From: Stercoripulliclostridium_A sp963642145
GTDB lineage: Bacteria > Bacillota > Clostridia > Christensenellales > DTU072
Direction: 5' to 3'
DNA length: 62,133 nucleotides
NCBI GenBank assembly: GCA_963642145.1
Contig: CAVIFU010000004.1
Coordinates: forward strand, 1 to 62,133
The position numbers were made by a program, and so were the translations under genes. The notes below the pieces were generated by a model that worked only from the letters and a program-made list of their open reading frames with translations, was not told where the DNA came from and ran no database searches. The number at the start of each line of letters is the position of its first letter. Positions within the stretch are counted from its first letter, which is position 1. Below are positions 19,701-26,503 of this stretch, piece after piece.

Positions 19701-19894
19701 CTTATCATGGCGTTGTCCGGGATGGAAATTCCTATGATTTCCGGCGTCTTGTAGTCCTCTACCTGCGCGTAATTCGGTAGCACGACAAAGCCCACAATCA
19801 GGGCTGCGATCGCCACTGCCGCGACGACGATTAAGCTGATACCAAGCATGCCGTTACGTGTGTAACGTTTGCCCGTTACTCTGAGTTTAGCCAT
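7703..19894 (-). CDS. Giant (4,063-residue) repeat surface protein, InlB-like B-repeats and GLUG repeats
   Basis: A 12.2-kb unbroken gene. Residues 1-45 hold a basic head and a membrane segment (about 17-40, GMLGISLIVVAAVAIAALI) that looks like an uncleaved anchor. Residues from about 60 to 3,400 are dominated by tandem divergent InlB-type B-repeat modules of about 80-90 residues, recognised by recurring phrases such as DGYYIKS, GYRISSI, SGYTLKALTING and NVTVT-like strands; early modules carry Flg_new-type YKFVGWDK motifs. From about 3,415, starting DGSKENPFYIET, come GLUG repeats (GGIVG, YVGALAG, GGIAGS) to the C-terminus. No LPXTG signal, dockerin or SLH domain is seen. It is probably an adhesin or filament tethered by its N-terminus. 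It has its own promoter (19928-19956) and terminator; GGAG lies 8 nt before the ATG. Confidence 0.9.
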   Translation of the reverse strand: MAKLRVTGKRYTRNGMLGISLIVVAAVAIAALIVGFVVLPNYAQVEDYKTPEIIGISIPDNAMISVNADLTTVYAVVRYDNGETKKVPISELVYDGLDVSKEGECKDVILNYGGFTQKVDFNVVPTQLVVEYVAGTGGRIDGTAEQKVIAGGNADTVRAIADEGYYFYEWSDGNPNASRTDKSVSKSMKLIATFKRQSYTVVFYYPDGTTSREQTVLHGEKPTYIPKESEGEMQLYGYKFVGWDKDYSSIIQDTNIMPVFEKYAVDFHLDITTDKEGVSLGGAASNTEIYDYYEREEIATVRIAPYSGRKFIGWSIRNTEGNWIDLATNASATSIAVGTGGKTMSFSSSNTDNTDEYVLSFTPPKEGVDDLYVKAHFVFVESTITFSNTLGEIKIGDSGSNAVTLPYGEPIGKYYDVEDLTKLTAVGNTFKGWYIENGATKEDGTPVYVTNDTIFEQNATLVTDWQKNIETVVFLKGSSDYDADFEDEARGYDSTYKGRVVKVRYNDKIADSVQFDYPDITPHKENYTFKGWFLADASYAPTSVAIDRTYVVQKDVVYVVPVFEVNTKSLNVYINGSGTAYAVESVEDIDGTVYEKETPISSGIDMPVISDFKLRFRPSTGYSLVSVVINGDENTGIFAKEGAYYDVDIKALIEQNYVVEAKFSVEEYEIYVVNGTGKAGVVSYNEIGAPDEEKQYIKENGTVTVGYGAGVYFEITPPEHKRILSVTVGGVGRTDIPSDARYYSFAVENCVADVSVTIVYGDVTYTVKLPSDDNANGSIVADTTGDIKEGDKPSFTVTADDGYYIKSVRANGTIVDPYALREGYKVIGLKINGKDEYADLKNGDYRVTQMEFIIDGINCDTEFTVEYDKLYYKIKASYTGGVGTVSESFVAYYGDFASVEANTSDGYYIKSYKVTSDAIKDENEYVYNDRTRTGLYTIKSVEADYTIVFTFARATYYATFSIGDNLTVTYDDVTTSDSTYTFASLGSGQNAEFVIKAKEGYRISSISYTKSSSSEQVNEPIGYETTEYSLTLNNIADNYSIAVSAAPIMLDYRVYFLNVDKAQRICINGGEDLASKPDFVTGTLIYGNPLTVTVNPVDGYEVKSDGSFTVNSGDTSSSYTYKPFEGDYVKSDSYGQYTLATERDEFDTEKILGYTLEIRDVKTSVDVYVYLPKKSDDISKKESYTVTVDYCGNGTLSSSAETETVDAGSSVTLTAKSDSGYTLKALTINGASVQADGNGNYEITNVDCDIDAYAVFGEEIYTVRTDVGNNGMVSVDKTTVSAGESLNIKIIAATGYVLDTFELEIGGKPIIPSYTQSAVVEYTLDAKNINGNIVVRAKFAGKQYTFKETHNKEGGSVTGLGTTGESELVYGTYTAIDIVANDGFYIGEITVNGSTYDPASLTNGVIYKDGSNNVKSGTLKLFVSEASDITITFLPKVYGITITDTLGGETLARKGNGAFGKASTLSLSAGDSVTVKLVATAGYHIASIKVDGESIESWREAGIDTNAMSEAVIKIKDSVTDNIIVAVEYALNEYQVKINVTNKSLNFAAYDVTPSAYGTVTIAGREGENGVYGGIAHGSDIKFVLAPRTARGYYISRFEITYGDDSTDNLINNINANGGNLTISGISQDIQSVTVEFKRRTYKFTQSVEADNQGSNFICKATTPIEFFNPYAPSADVVLDNGLYEYGILYRLNVDPGDGYERTTFTIGGEDRMLAVASTSYYTSTISSDLAIVVKYTIKKYQVAMKGNANGTYEIKTYAEGSYSTEIIDPQESKTYETSSGVITVDDEGNIYVTHGTRLKFVAKPDSENGYYVKSYKVNDTPIVTGGADGEKETDTVITSTTVVGVEFAIREYSISVGAVNGGTGLLSSGSVEWDGSVTLRVSLSEGYELTGVSVNGNPNNDAFGAIGSKGLGSYILANIKENITFTLTIETKKYNVTFSGDYNAVKTIERGGVIVKTLNAVSGVVVNQNVFGKTSWSAFTTDDPSQIDEEGVLPGIRFFDAVTLSLTAPDGYRISSIKIAMDNDGGLETVLVSDASKLSADDGSGKRTYTISSVKGNITLSVKYEIKTYDIEYKQVEGGTYRDTSTTKVSHHELVAFDMDSDFGYYLTSFTINGVQVPVQYSKSDKSDKSYSYSTTHGSTKLEVNNELVNGKEKIVVTPNYEKQSYGVSFYIDSKPIIGGYTDDHLKATIKANRIYYDAVNPGIVTLDLERGYSISNITLYGRPKNEATEQVSLDILDAKASEIGIMLDANVLKILDCHSASGSTLYIYINYTKDTYASSTNMLLAEGSANENKAVYIRESEIPTVSGNKALNFSASYSDGVASGSKHEYGTVATFTAGIHSSAVDKYSFEGYQERINGVWQYVKSGENDITLTSGGSVLTYTVTGDREFRAVYYRVYTITLQVYPEYKYTSGSFISGDPDMMTYRRYATMTATVVHGEAVANNAADNVMPDVVGNTETLKDLDGNEKDGTYTYRVKSGGKLSFRYNDSYMSTNPTNGCSYSVLQNDGTLKAELEYATAGVGTLEDRTVYAYLKNKVYASFLVETVGSRTANEGGIVTYQLNAGTVTSLKENSLSFDAGSKVTITIVPNTNFRFDSIFELLSSSSSDSDYKKFNTVYTPLEDTENGSVKITYYNLKNEVVSDPQNFADIGKVIVTLDNVAENSIFKIRFRKRIAFTRSVALITDEGDSPKDYLGLGYLPGTSEEGTYDYGDTVNLQIFDGLDDTDWNRRYQFVGYFINGVNAYTQLGQNYPSSNKYDEYIQSFILDNLSGYANGVNIAEESNKNKEGAYKVDIVARFVPVYNVVIENEYLAGENEYLDAGQVAVTAVMYDSTLPTYYANSVIAEPKTSEANTDVSFTMLGKLNSISLSDKTSATSAYNTWSDNTITLNWIGTTGSGFRFVTWQYLAYDKNTNEAEWKDIPYVDPKSQTNLVTKSTFTFPISALYSTSYMAYLNEDGTGPDKTEFTASVYDNDGTRTGEREIYAIRIRPMYRKVEKITLVQSVAVNEANKFNDGIGDVEPRIAGTGLSEGEFDYDTVQRLLPSTIDGYKFEGWYIGENGEGGRTSLNVVANKDDSDYSVNGVYFKLVNDKIADEETGTSIYCSYDEESGELKIIAKDSYKIFARYTSVYTMNFRVTNVSGYSELLTDTLPNLLVYEADADGNFGEEPKYEGRSVQITDVAVGTKFKVMLSTGYRGDINDPVYFNPVFDRWVGIESVNSNNSDVWGTDSANSGTHMPTFKEKSEYETMTDWAAAYNDELGAAQAIIGATDNKTVTFKFRTYGRLEFHNVYPGASLQLPASLAKAIIDGYGDSAIYFVNDDDGDGEIIIEDIPIEQGVTYDGSVSGDYAIKLISSMASMANGNVNYGINFDGSYVTSKVQHVVYYDTATYNVYKWVEDKLEETKVTETSDMSYPFASSDGKYGDGSKENPFYIETLDHLRSIDNMYIGNECNLTYTKDNQTQKVYFKQIAEIDLGDVSDSLSSPLCAQGNGFNAVYDGNGNLLKNLSLSASGDYVGLFARISNAEVYNLRIGDTLISASASSYVGALAGGISDSKIGNITLEGTSSKNIVGSNYVGALAGEANGTSIDNVKVSGYTIRAIAGASYNGVYFGGAGGIVGALGSGSTITNSSTEKVTVISPYAAGGIVGSVLENGDAATVESVSNCTATDPNLTTGNLAAIGGIAGSVAKNSNIVESTVKFTRDATMVSQSVYGNLTVDDNFMYSSYGVGGIVGFNAGNVASCSLEAPATYRLTFKGTISGGIVGVNLGSVRDATLSSRIYASREKGNAYEGGMYGGIVGYNHGTGTITGSTVSSPVAASNDYTISTALIEVVTLGASYYTPTSGGNGPMHDTLSADNSTIYVGGIVAYNKGGSVENNVYSGNNSKIMVNRRSNNANANTTYIGAVAGYSTTDKIGNTTSSSAAVYIKFLHYLYVDLSSGATAQTVNLNMGAASGNGVGSSNMTVNGTAEYIGGGTKYTPKSKEFFKTGTFYASGYSSGSAQVKFYGLTSQSASSYVTTDWNNEGAIKDGKSSGKVYASDCVEDVYNTFTHIWTYSGALRYVNVSVG

Positions 19895-19927
19895 AAGTAC
19901 ACTCCGAATGTAGTCGAATATGGCTAT

Positions 19928-19956
19928 ATTATATATAATAAATTAAACGCGCGCAA
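19928..19956 (-). promoter_or_regulatory. Probable promoter of the giant surface-protein gene
   Basis: Minus strand: -35 TTGCGC (19951-19956), 17-nt spacer, -10 TATAAT (19928-19933). The start near 19921 leaves a 27-nt leader with a ribosome binding site. It overlaps the terminator of the upstream gene. Confidence 0.45.
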
Positions 19957-19969
19957 GGTGAGCGCGCGT
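19947..19969 (-). terminator. Terminator after glmM-glmU fusion gene
   Basis: Minus strand: 8-bp stem ACGCGCGC/GCGCGCGT with 7-nt loop, followed by TTAATTTATT. A second GC hairpin (19992-20008, GCGTGC/GCACGC) lies between it and the stop codon. Confidence 0.6.
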
Positions 19970-20042
19970 ATATTTACTATAAAATTACCGTGCGTGCTAT
20001 GCGCACGCGACCGAATACCGCGATTTCGCGCTTTTCGGAGGT

Positions 20043-22031
20043 CTATTTTTTTCGTCTGCCACGGTTCTCTTTGACGGTCTGACGACTCCGCGCAATGCAA
20101 AACGCACCTTCCGCAACGTCTTCCGTAACCGTACTGCCGCCGGCTATGTAAGCCTCGTCGCCGATGTCGAGCGGCGCTATCAAATTGGCGTTGCAACCTA
20201 TAAAAACATGCTTCCCGACGCGCGTGCGCTGCTTTATTTTGCCGTCGTAATTGGCAAACACCGTTCCACAACCTACGTTCGTGCCTTCTCCTACTTCCGC
20301 GTCCCCTATGTACGCGAGATGCGCGCTCTTGACGCCGTTGCCGAGCACGGCATTTTTGACCTCGACATAATCTCCTACCCTGCAATCGTCGCCGACTACC
20401 GCGCCCTTCCTAAGGCAGGCAAACGGACCCACCGTGGTGCGCGAACCGATTTTTGCTCCCACAGCGTAGACGGAACGCACCAGAGAATCGTTGCCTATCT
20501 CCGTGTCCGTTATGTCCGTAAAAGAGTATATCACCGTGCCCGAACCCACTTTCGTGTTGCCACATAGGGCTACCATCGGATAGAGCACGACGCCCGCACC
20601 CAAGGTGACGCTTTTTTCGACAAACGTCGTGGATATATCTTTGACCGTTACGCCCGCGCTTTCGAAATCCTCCGCAGTCTTGTACGCATTTTCTCTATTT
20701 TGGTTACCCGAACAATCGTATTCGGGTGCTGTTTGTTTGATTTTGTTGCAAATGGTTCGATTTATGAATTCCTCGGCTTCATCGGATATTTTGCGTGCTT
20801 TTTCGTAGCTTTCCGCCTCTGCGGTTATGCGAATTTTGGGCTCGGTACCGCTCGGTCTTACCACAAGGCGCACGTTCCCCGTTACGGACGCCACGTAATT
20901 TTTGATTTCTTCGGACGCGCGGAAAATCTCTTTGGCGCGATCGTCCGCAAAAATTTCGGTTTCCGCAACGGGGTAAGTAACCATGTCGTCCAAAAAGTCA
21001 AATCCGACGTCCGCGTGCGCAAGACATAATGTCATTGCCGTCACTATGCCGTCCCCCGTTTTGCCGAGGTCGTTGATGATGATGTGTCCGCTCTTTTCAC
21101 CGCCGACGGGAGCTCCCGTCGCGAGCATGCGTTCGTAGACGTATTTGTCGCCGACGTCCGCGCGTTCGAGCTTGATTCCGAGTCGGTTCAGCGAAGCCTC
21201 GGTACCGCCGTTGGTAGTCAACGTGCCTACCGCCACGGGAGGTTCGACGCCCTTATCGAGGTAGAGGTACCGCGATATTACAAAAAGCATTTTGTCGCCG
21301 TCAATGATTTTGCCGTTGCGCACGCCTATGACCCTGTCGCCGTCCCCGTCGAAGGCGAAAGCAAAGTCGTACGAGCCTTCTTGCGCCGTTTTGAGGAGCG
21401 TTTCCGGGTGAGTCGCTCCGCAATTCACGTTGATGTTAACGCCGTCGGTTTGCCCGTTGACAGCCTCTACATAGCAACCGAGACGACGGAAAAACTCCGG
21501 TGCAAGCGCGCCTGTGGCGCCGTTGGCGGTGTCGAGCAACAGCCGCATATTTTTGAGCGTTCTCCCGGCAAAAGTCGAAAAATGCGTAATATACTCCTCG
21601 CCGCCGTCGATCTCGGACATCGATCCGCGCGCGTGGCGCGGTTCGGCGTTGCTAAGCATATACCCTTCTATCTCTGTCTCTTCCTCTGTGGTGATTTTGC
21701 CACCGTTTGCGCCGAACACCTTGATGCCGTTATACTCCGGCGGATTGTGCGACGCGCTCACCATGATGCCGAATCCGGCGCCGTACACACGCGTTAGGTA
21801 TGCGAGAGCCGGAGTAGGCAAAATGCCGGCATACAGCACTCTGACGCCGTAGCCGGACAATATTGTTCCGAGAGTGCGCGCGATGCGTTCTCCGGATACG
21901 CGCGTATCCCTTGCCATTACGCAAGCTGTTGCGCCGAACTTAAATACAAGCGCCTTGCCGATCTCGGACAAATACGCCTCGGTAAATATATGCGATTCGC
22001 CTCTTATGCCGTCCGTTCCGAAATGTTCCAT
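20043..22031 (-). CDS. glmM: Fused phosphoglucosamine mutase / glucosamine-1-phosphate N-acetyltransferase (GlmM-GlmU C-domain)
   Basis: A 662-residue two-domain enzyme. Residues 1-433 are GlmM: opening FGTDGIRG, phosphoserine loop SASHNPPEYNGIKVFG, metal loop DGDGDR, sugar loop GEKSGH and phosphate loop RPSGTEPKIRI, a complete active site for GlcN-6-P to GlcN-1-P. After a linker of about 20 residues, 455-662 form a left-handed beta-helix matching the acetyltransferase half of GlmU: GPFACLRKGA, KSAHLAYIGDAE with the catalytic histidine near 571, NYDG, and IAGGSTVTEDV. The GlmU uridylyltransferase half is absent and must lie elsewhere. The fusion would channel GlcN-1-P to GlcNAc-1-P for peptidoglycan precursors. 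The ATG at 22031 has a GGAGG just upstream and matches the usual GlmM N-terminus. It follows mtnN by 118 nt. Confidence 0.9.
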   Translation of the reverse strand: MEHFGTDGIRGESHIFTEAYLSEIGKALVFKFGATACVMARDTRVSGERIARTLGTILSGYGVRVLYAGILPTPALAYLTRVYGAGFGIMVSASHNPPEYNGIKVFGANGGKITTEEETEIEGYMLSNAEPRHARGSMSEIDGGEEYITHFSTFAGRTLKNMRLLLDTANGATGALAPEFFRRLGCYVEAVNGQTDGVNINVNCGATHPETLLKTAQEGSYDFAFAFDGDGDRVIGVRNGKIIDGDKMLFVISRYLYLDKGVEPPVAVGTLTTNGGTEASLNRLGIKLERADVGDKYVYERMLATGAPVGGEKSGHIIINDLGKTGDGIVTAMTLCLAHADVGFDFLDDMVTYPVAETEIFADDRAKEIFRASEEIKNYVASVTGNVRLVVRPSGTEPKIRITAEAESYEKARKISDEAEEFINRTICNKIKQTAPEYDCSGNQNRENAYKTAEDFESAGVTVKDISTTFVEKSVTLGAGVVLYPMVALCGNTKVGSGTVIYSFTDITDTEIGNDSLVRSVYAVGAKIGSRTTVGPFACLRKGAVVGDDCRVGDYVEVKNAVLGNGVKSAHLAYIGDAEVGEGTNVGCGTVFANYDGKIKQRTRVGKHVFIGCNANLIAPLDIGDEAYIAGGSTVTEDVAEGAFCIARSRQTVKENRGRRKK

Positions 22032-22149
22032 ACTCCTCCGAATAATTATAATTATATTCCGAGGCTTGCCCGTATGTGCATGCAAAAGTATGCTCTTTAA
22101 GTTACGAACCGCGTATAGCACACATCTCGCGAACTACGTGGTTCGTTGT

Positions 22150-22827
22150 TCAAGAGCGCGCTATTGCTCTATAAATAGCTGCAGCATTAAGCCTACACGC
22201 CCTATCGGCAAAGGTCATATAATCTTCGCCGGCAGAATCGTCGGCGGAATCGCTTACTACTTTGATTGCTCCGAATCTGACTCCTGCAAGGTAGGCGACT
22301 TCGGCAATGGCGGCGCATTCCATATCGCATGCGGAGGCGTTGAATTCATCTCTGAGACGGGCGCAAAACGCGCTGTCGGAGACAAAGCGATCGCCGGTAG
22401 CGACGATACCGCAAGCGGAGCCGGGAGTGCCGAGGGCAAGCATGGTGCGCAACTCGACGTCTGTTTCAAAGTAAACTTTGTTCTCGCCGTTGACGTTTAC
22501 GGTGCCTAAGGGATCTCCGAAGGCTGTGGTATCGCAGTCGTATTGGACGGCGGACTCTACCACCAACACTGAACCGTAGGGCAATCTGCCCACGCCTCCG
22601 GCAATCCCGGTATTGATTATGCAAGTCGGATCGCACTTCTCTATCATGAGAGTGGCGGTATAGGCGGCGTTAACCTTGCCTATACCACTGAGCGCAATTA
22701 CGAACGTTATGCCGTTAAGCTCGCCTTCATAGAAGGATTTGCCGTAATAAACGCATTCTCTGACGTCTGTGAGCCCCTCTAATATGTAGCGGAGCTCCTT
22801 TTCCATTGCAACGATAATTCCTATCAT
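22150..22827 (-). CDS. mtnN: 5'-methylthioadenosine/S-adenosylhomocysteine nucleosidase
   Basis: A 225-residue cytosolic hydrolase that removes adenine from MTA and SAH. It begins MIGIIVAMEKEL with the family glutamate at residue 9, has the phosphorylase-superfamily INTGIAGG loop, a C-terminal half with ACDMECAAIAEV (substrate glutamate) and VVSDSAD (catalytic aspartate). Length is normal. Its ATG directly follows the TAG of the upstream gene with no spacing, so translation is coupled. MTA is a by-product of spermidine synthesis, but the link to the pot operon 15 kb away is only suggestive. Confidence 0.93.
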   Translation of the reverse strand: MIGIIVAMEKELRYILEGLTDVRECVYYGKSFYEGELNGITFVIALSGIGKVNAAYTATLMIEKCDPTCIINTGIAGGVGRLPYGSVLVVESAVQYDCDTTAFGDPLGTVNVNGENKVYFETDVELRTMLALGTPGSACGIVATGDRFVSDSAFCARLRDEFNASACDMECAAIAEVAYLAGVRFGAIKVVSDSADDSAGEDYMTFADRACRLNAAAIYRAIARS

Positions 22828-23844
22828 CTATTCCTCTACGGTGGCTTTCGTGTTGGTTATAACGGTGATTTTGTGATCCGTTACGCCCTTTGCGCCGAGT
22901 TCAACGGTACCGGATACCACTACTTTGTCATTGTCGACAGTCGCGGTGCCGACGTTACCGAGGCGCGCGATAAACTCCGAGAAGCCTTCGCCGATCTTGT
23001 CGTTGACGTAGTCGGCGTCCGTCTTGGTGCCTTCGCCGGTAGCTTCGGTGGCGGCTTCGTTAGCCTTTTTGGCGAGGACTTTGAAGATAGCGTCCGCGAT
23101 CTTGTTGTCGGCGTCGTTTATCTTCAAGGAATCGGACGTCGTGACTATTTTGCCGTTCTCGTCTGCGGTAACGGTGGAATAACTTACCACGTAAACGCGA
23201 TCGGGTATGCTTACGATGCTGCTCAATCCGCCGAGCGCGTTCTTGACTTCGTCTTTGATGCTCGTCAAACTGATACTTGCAACTATACGCAACACATAGT
23301 TTTGTCCGCTCTTAGACACCGTAACCTCGTTGATGTCCACGTTTAGAGAAGAGAGGTATTCGAGTCCCTCGGAGCTACCGTCGCTCGACGCATTGCTCGA
23401 CGCGTCCGCGATTGCCGCGTTGAATATGTACGCAAGAGTCGTATCGTTGTACTCGATGAGGTACTCTTTGTCGTAGGTCAACGGCTCTTTGACGATGGAA
23501 GAATAATCCGGCGTGCCGTCTTCCTTCCTCTCGATGGAGCTGTTGTTTACGTTTTCGGAAGCGTTGGTTGTTTCTTCCTCTTCACTATAACCGTTTTGCA
23601 CTATTTTGGACTCGTCGGGATTCATTATAGCCTTGATTTCTTTGTATAAATCTTTGAATTTGACGTCCGCAAGTCCCATGTCGCGCAAAGAATTGCCGTC
23701 GAATAATTCAAGATCCGCAATTCCGACTTGAGCGGGAGTCAGGTTGATGAGAACCACAAACGCCACCGCTAAGATGACCACGATTACGATAAGCGCAATC
23801 AAAAGTTTGAGTAAACACCCCTTGGGGGCAACAGGTACTGCCAT
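22828..23844 (-). CDS. Membrane-anchored protein of unknown function
   Basis: 338 residues. A proline/lysine head (MAVPVAPKGCLLKLL) precedes one membrane segment (about 14-36); the rest is predicted outside the cell. An acidic, Asn/Ser-rich stretch (about 88-112) leads to a mixed alpha/beta region containing two related beta-rich halves (VTVSKSGQNYVLRIVASI and DKVVVSGTVELGAKGV). No known family recognised. It has AAGGAG before the ATG, lies 28 nt downstream of the beta-helix genes and is joined to mtnN end-to-end, so it belongs to the same operon as the ABC exporter. Confidence 0.8.
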   Translation of the reverse strand: MAVPVAPKGCLLKLLIALIVIVVILAVAFVVLINLTPAQVGIADLELFDGNSLRDMGLADVKFKDLYKEIKAIMNPDESKIVQNGYSEEEETTNASENVNNSSIERKEDGTPDYSSIVKEPLTYDKEYLIEYNDTTLAYIFNAAIADASSNASSDGSSEGLEYLSSLNVDINEVTVSKSGQNYVLRIVASISLTSIKDEVKNALGGLSSIVSIPDRVYVVSYSTVTADENGKIVTTSDSLKINDADNKIADAIFKVLAKKANEAATEATGEGTKTDADYVNDKIGEGFSEFIARLGNVGTATVDNDKVVVSGTVELGAKGVTDHKITVITNTKATVEE

Positions 23845-23872
23845 ATTTTCTCCTTCTTTTCTTGTTTATATT

Positions 23873-26503
23873 TTAGGCATTTCTGCCGTTAACAAGATCA
23901 TAGTATAGGTCTTTGCTGTTCGGGACCGGATCGCCTGGCTCTATGTACGGGGCGCCCTTGGTGAAGTCGGTACAAACTATGTAACAGTCGTTACTTAACT
24001 TAAGACCTGCCGGAGCACCGGAAATGAACTTTGTAACCACCCCCTCGACGGCGGTAAGTGCATCGCTCTCGCTCAGCGGTACGGAGAAAGCTTTCATTTG
24101 AGCAGATTCGTCAATGCGGACTCTGTTTACGTCCGCTGTCGCCATCAGCCCTATGCCGAATATGCCAAAGCTTACGTACTGTTTGTTGTTGTAACGGTAA
24201 TAGGCGTTCTCGAACGCGCTTCCGCCGATTATTTCCTTAACTACGCCGGACGCGGCTTTCATCAACAGATCCTGAACATTATCGTCCAGCCTAAGGCGAA
24301 CGAACATGGTTTTTGTTACGATTTCCGCTATTTCCGTACTTTCTTTCCAATTGTAGACGTCCATGAACCCTTCGACGTTGATATTTGCTTTCATCGGCTT
24401 ATTGATCGTCTCGGAATTGGTTATATCCAAATACAATTGCACCGCCGCGCCGCCCGACGACTTAAACACGTTGTTGCGTAGCGTGATATCACCTTCAAAA
24501 TAATACTCGCTGCTATAGCTCAAACTGAAAGAGGAAAGATAGTTGTCGCCGAAAATACAGCCCTCAACAAGCACTTGTTTACACCTGTTTATGGTAATCC
24601 CTTCCGTAGTGTTAAACACTTGACAATAGCGTATCTCTATGGGCGTTTCCATCGTGTGGAATTCTATCATACCGCCGGTATTGGTGGCTTCCTCCACGCT
24701 GTTCGCGCCCTTAATGGCTACGTCCTCTATGATAAATTTGCCTTCGCTTATGTTGTTGTGGTGGTCGTAGGTATCGTTATATTCGTACATCACTTTGGGC
24801 GAAAGAACGCGCCAATAGGTCCACTTATTTTCCCGTGCCGAAAGCTCCGCGTAATCGAATGTAAAGCCGTTACCGTATATGCTCGAGAACAACCCGTACG
24901 TGCATGTAGCCACAATATCGTTTTGGAATACGAGATCGTATTCTTGCGCGTTTATAGCCGCCTTCATTTGCTCGTAGTCGTATAAATTGACGCTCTTTAC
25001 CTTGCTTTGGAAAGAGAATTTGAAACTGCGGCTGACTCTCTCCACTTTTCTGTTGTCAACCACAAGGGTTGCCGTTACCGTGACGGAATTGCCTGCAACC
25101 GCTTCTTTGAAAGTGATGTCCACGTCGTTGTTTACACCGGTAGGCGTCAAACTCGCGTATTCCTCGTTGTCAACGCTCCAAGCGACGTCAAAGGTGCCGT
25201 TGTCGTCCAACAGACCGAAGTTATAGGTGCTGGTAAGGTTATAGCATTTGCCCGCGCCCCAAGGTTTGAGCGCGCCGTCTTCCGCCTCCGTAAGCCAATA
25301 CAGCCCCCAAGTGCGTTTGAGCTGAATGCCGCGTTTGGCGTCCGCCGTACCTAAGGCAAGCTCAAACGTCACGGGACGCTCTTTAACGGTATATTCCTTA
25401 TCGACGCTACCGCCGCCGTATGTCGCCGTTATAGTGGCAATGCCTGCTTTAAGCGGCGTCAGCGCGCCGTCCGAAGACACTTCGAGAACGTCCGGCGCAC
25501 TGCTTACGTATGTAACGCCCGAAACGCTTTTGCCCGTCTCCAAATAGGCTATGCCGGTAGTGTAGGGACCGTTGTTTGTGTAGACGGTGTCCAAACCGTC
25601 CGTGAATCCTACGGCTCCCTTGTCGCACTTGACTACCGTTACGTCGGAAACAAGCGCGTCCTCGCCTTCGCGTTCGTATCTAAGCTCGAATCTGTTGAAA
25701 GTCGCTTGCTCTTCTATCAATTTGACTTTTGTGTAAGCGGGGGACAGCGCGATATTTTGTAGTACCCAGTCTGACGTTATTCCGTCCGATTTCGAAATAT
25801 AAACACGCTCGGTACGCGCCACACAGCTGTACGTATCGATCTCTATTTTCTTGCTGAGGTAGTTCGCGTCTTTGTCGCGCATATCGAGGACGATCGTGGT
25901 TGCCCCGTGTCCCACGGGCGTGACAACGCCGTTGGAATTTACCGTGGCTACACTATCGTCTTCGCTCCTCCAAGTCGCCGAGACAAGCGCGTCTATCGGG
26001 TATATGTCGGCTATGAGTCGCGTTCTGCCGGTAAGTTTCAGATTCTTTTCTATCGCGTCGCCGTTGGCGTCGTATATGTTCACGTCGTTTATGGTGTCGG
26101 TCGTTACGTTTATCGTTACTTCCTTAGCGATGTTGACGTTGGCGGTGGCGCGCACGTCCAATTTGCATATGCCTACTTCCTTCGGGATGACGGAATACTT
26201 GTTGGTTTTGCCGATGCGTTCAAGTTTGACTCTGCCGTCGCCGGCGTCCTCGTCTATCTCGTAAGTTACTGTCTTGTCTTTGGTTATCCCCGGCAGCACT
26301 TCGAATATCAAAAACTCGTTCTTTTCCTCTATATCGACTTTGACTATGTCTCCGCGTTTCAGCTCGACGTTATCCGAGTTCTTGACGATGATGTCTGTGG
26401 GATTAACAGGCGTTGTGCTTTGGATAATAGCCCCCGTCGCGTTAAGCGCAAGAACGACAATTACCGGTATAAGAAAAATTACGCCTATCAGGAATTTTTT
26501 CAT
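23873..26503 (-). CDS. Membrane-anchored Ig-like/beta-helix surface protein, copy 2
   Basis: 876 residues, paralogous to the gene directly upstream along its whole length. The N-terminal membrane segment (2-27) is nearly identical and is followed by STTPVNPT. Residues from about 35 to 370 form several Ig-like (Big_2-type) beta domains with the phrase GVVTPVGHGATTI. The centre and C-terminal half (about 510-740) contain a right-handed beta-helix (IRYCQVFNTTEGITINRC, LVEGCIFGDN, LRNNVFKSSGG). The extreme C-terminus carries PGDPVPNS, also present in the paralog. The ATG overlaps the upstream stop (ATGA). It is predicted to be displayed outside the cell and is probably a partner or substrate of the adjacent ABC transporter; no enzymatic residues are evident. 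Confidence 0.85.
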   Translation of the reverse strand: MKKFLIGVIFLIPVIVVLALNATGAIIQSTTPVNPTDIIVKNSDNVELKRGDIVKVDIEEKNEFLIFEVLPGITKDKTVTYEIDEDAGDGRVKLERIGKTNKYSVIPKEVGICKLDVRATANVNIAKEVTINVTTDTINDVNIYDANGDAIEKNLKLTGRTRLIADIYPIDALVSATWRSEDDSVATVNSNGVVTPVGHGATTIVLDMRDKDANYLSKKIEIDTYSCVARTERVYISKSDGITSDWVLQNIALSPAYTKVKLIEEQATFNRFELRYEREGEDALVSDVTVVKCDKGAVGFTDGLDTVYTNNGPYTTGIAYLETGKSVSGVTYVSSAPDVLEVSSDGALTPLKAGIATITATYGGGSVDKEYTVKERPVTFELALGTADAKRGIQLKRTWGLYWLTEAEDGALKPWGAGKCYNLTSTYNFGLLDDNGTFDVAWSVDNEEYASLTPTGVNNDVDITFKEAVAGNSVTVTATLVVDNRKVERVSRSFKFSFQSKVKSVNLYDYEQMKAAINAQEYDLVFQNDIVATCTYGLFSSIYGNGFTFDYAELSARENKWTYWRVLSPKVMYEYNDTYDHHNNISEGKFIIEDVAIKGANSVEEATNTGGMIEFHTMETPIEIRYCQVFNTTEGITINRCKQVLVEGCIFGDNYLSSFSLSYSSEYYFEGDITLRNNVFKSSGGAAVQLYLDITNSETINKPMKANINVEGFMDVYNWKESTEIAEIVTKTMFVRLRLDDNVQDLLMKAASGVVKEIIGGSAFENAYYRYNNKQYVSFGIFGIGLMATADVNRVRIDESAQMKAFSVPLSESDALTAVEGVVTKFISGAPAGLKLSNDCYIVCTDFTKGAPYIEPGDPVPNSKDLYYDLVNGRNA

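Noticed and set aside
22130..22145. Hairpin CGAAC/GTTCG after mtnN as terminator
   Set aside because: Only 5 bp and no T tract on either strand; transcription probably continues toward glmM-glmU or starts at an unrecognised promoter.
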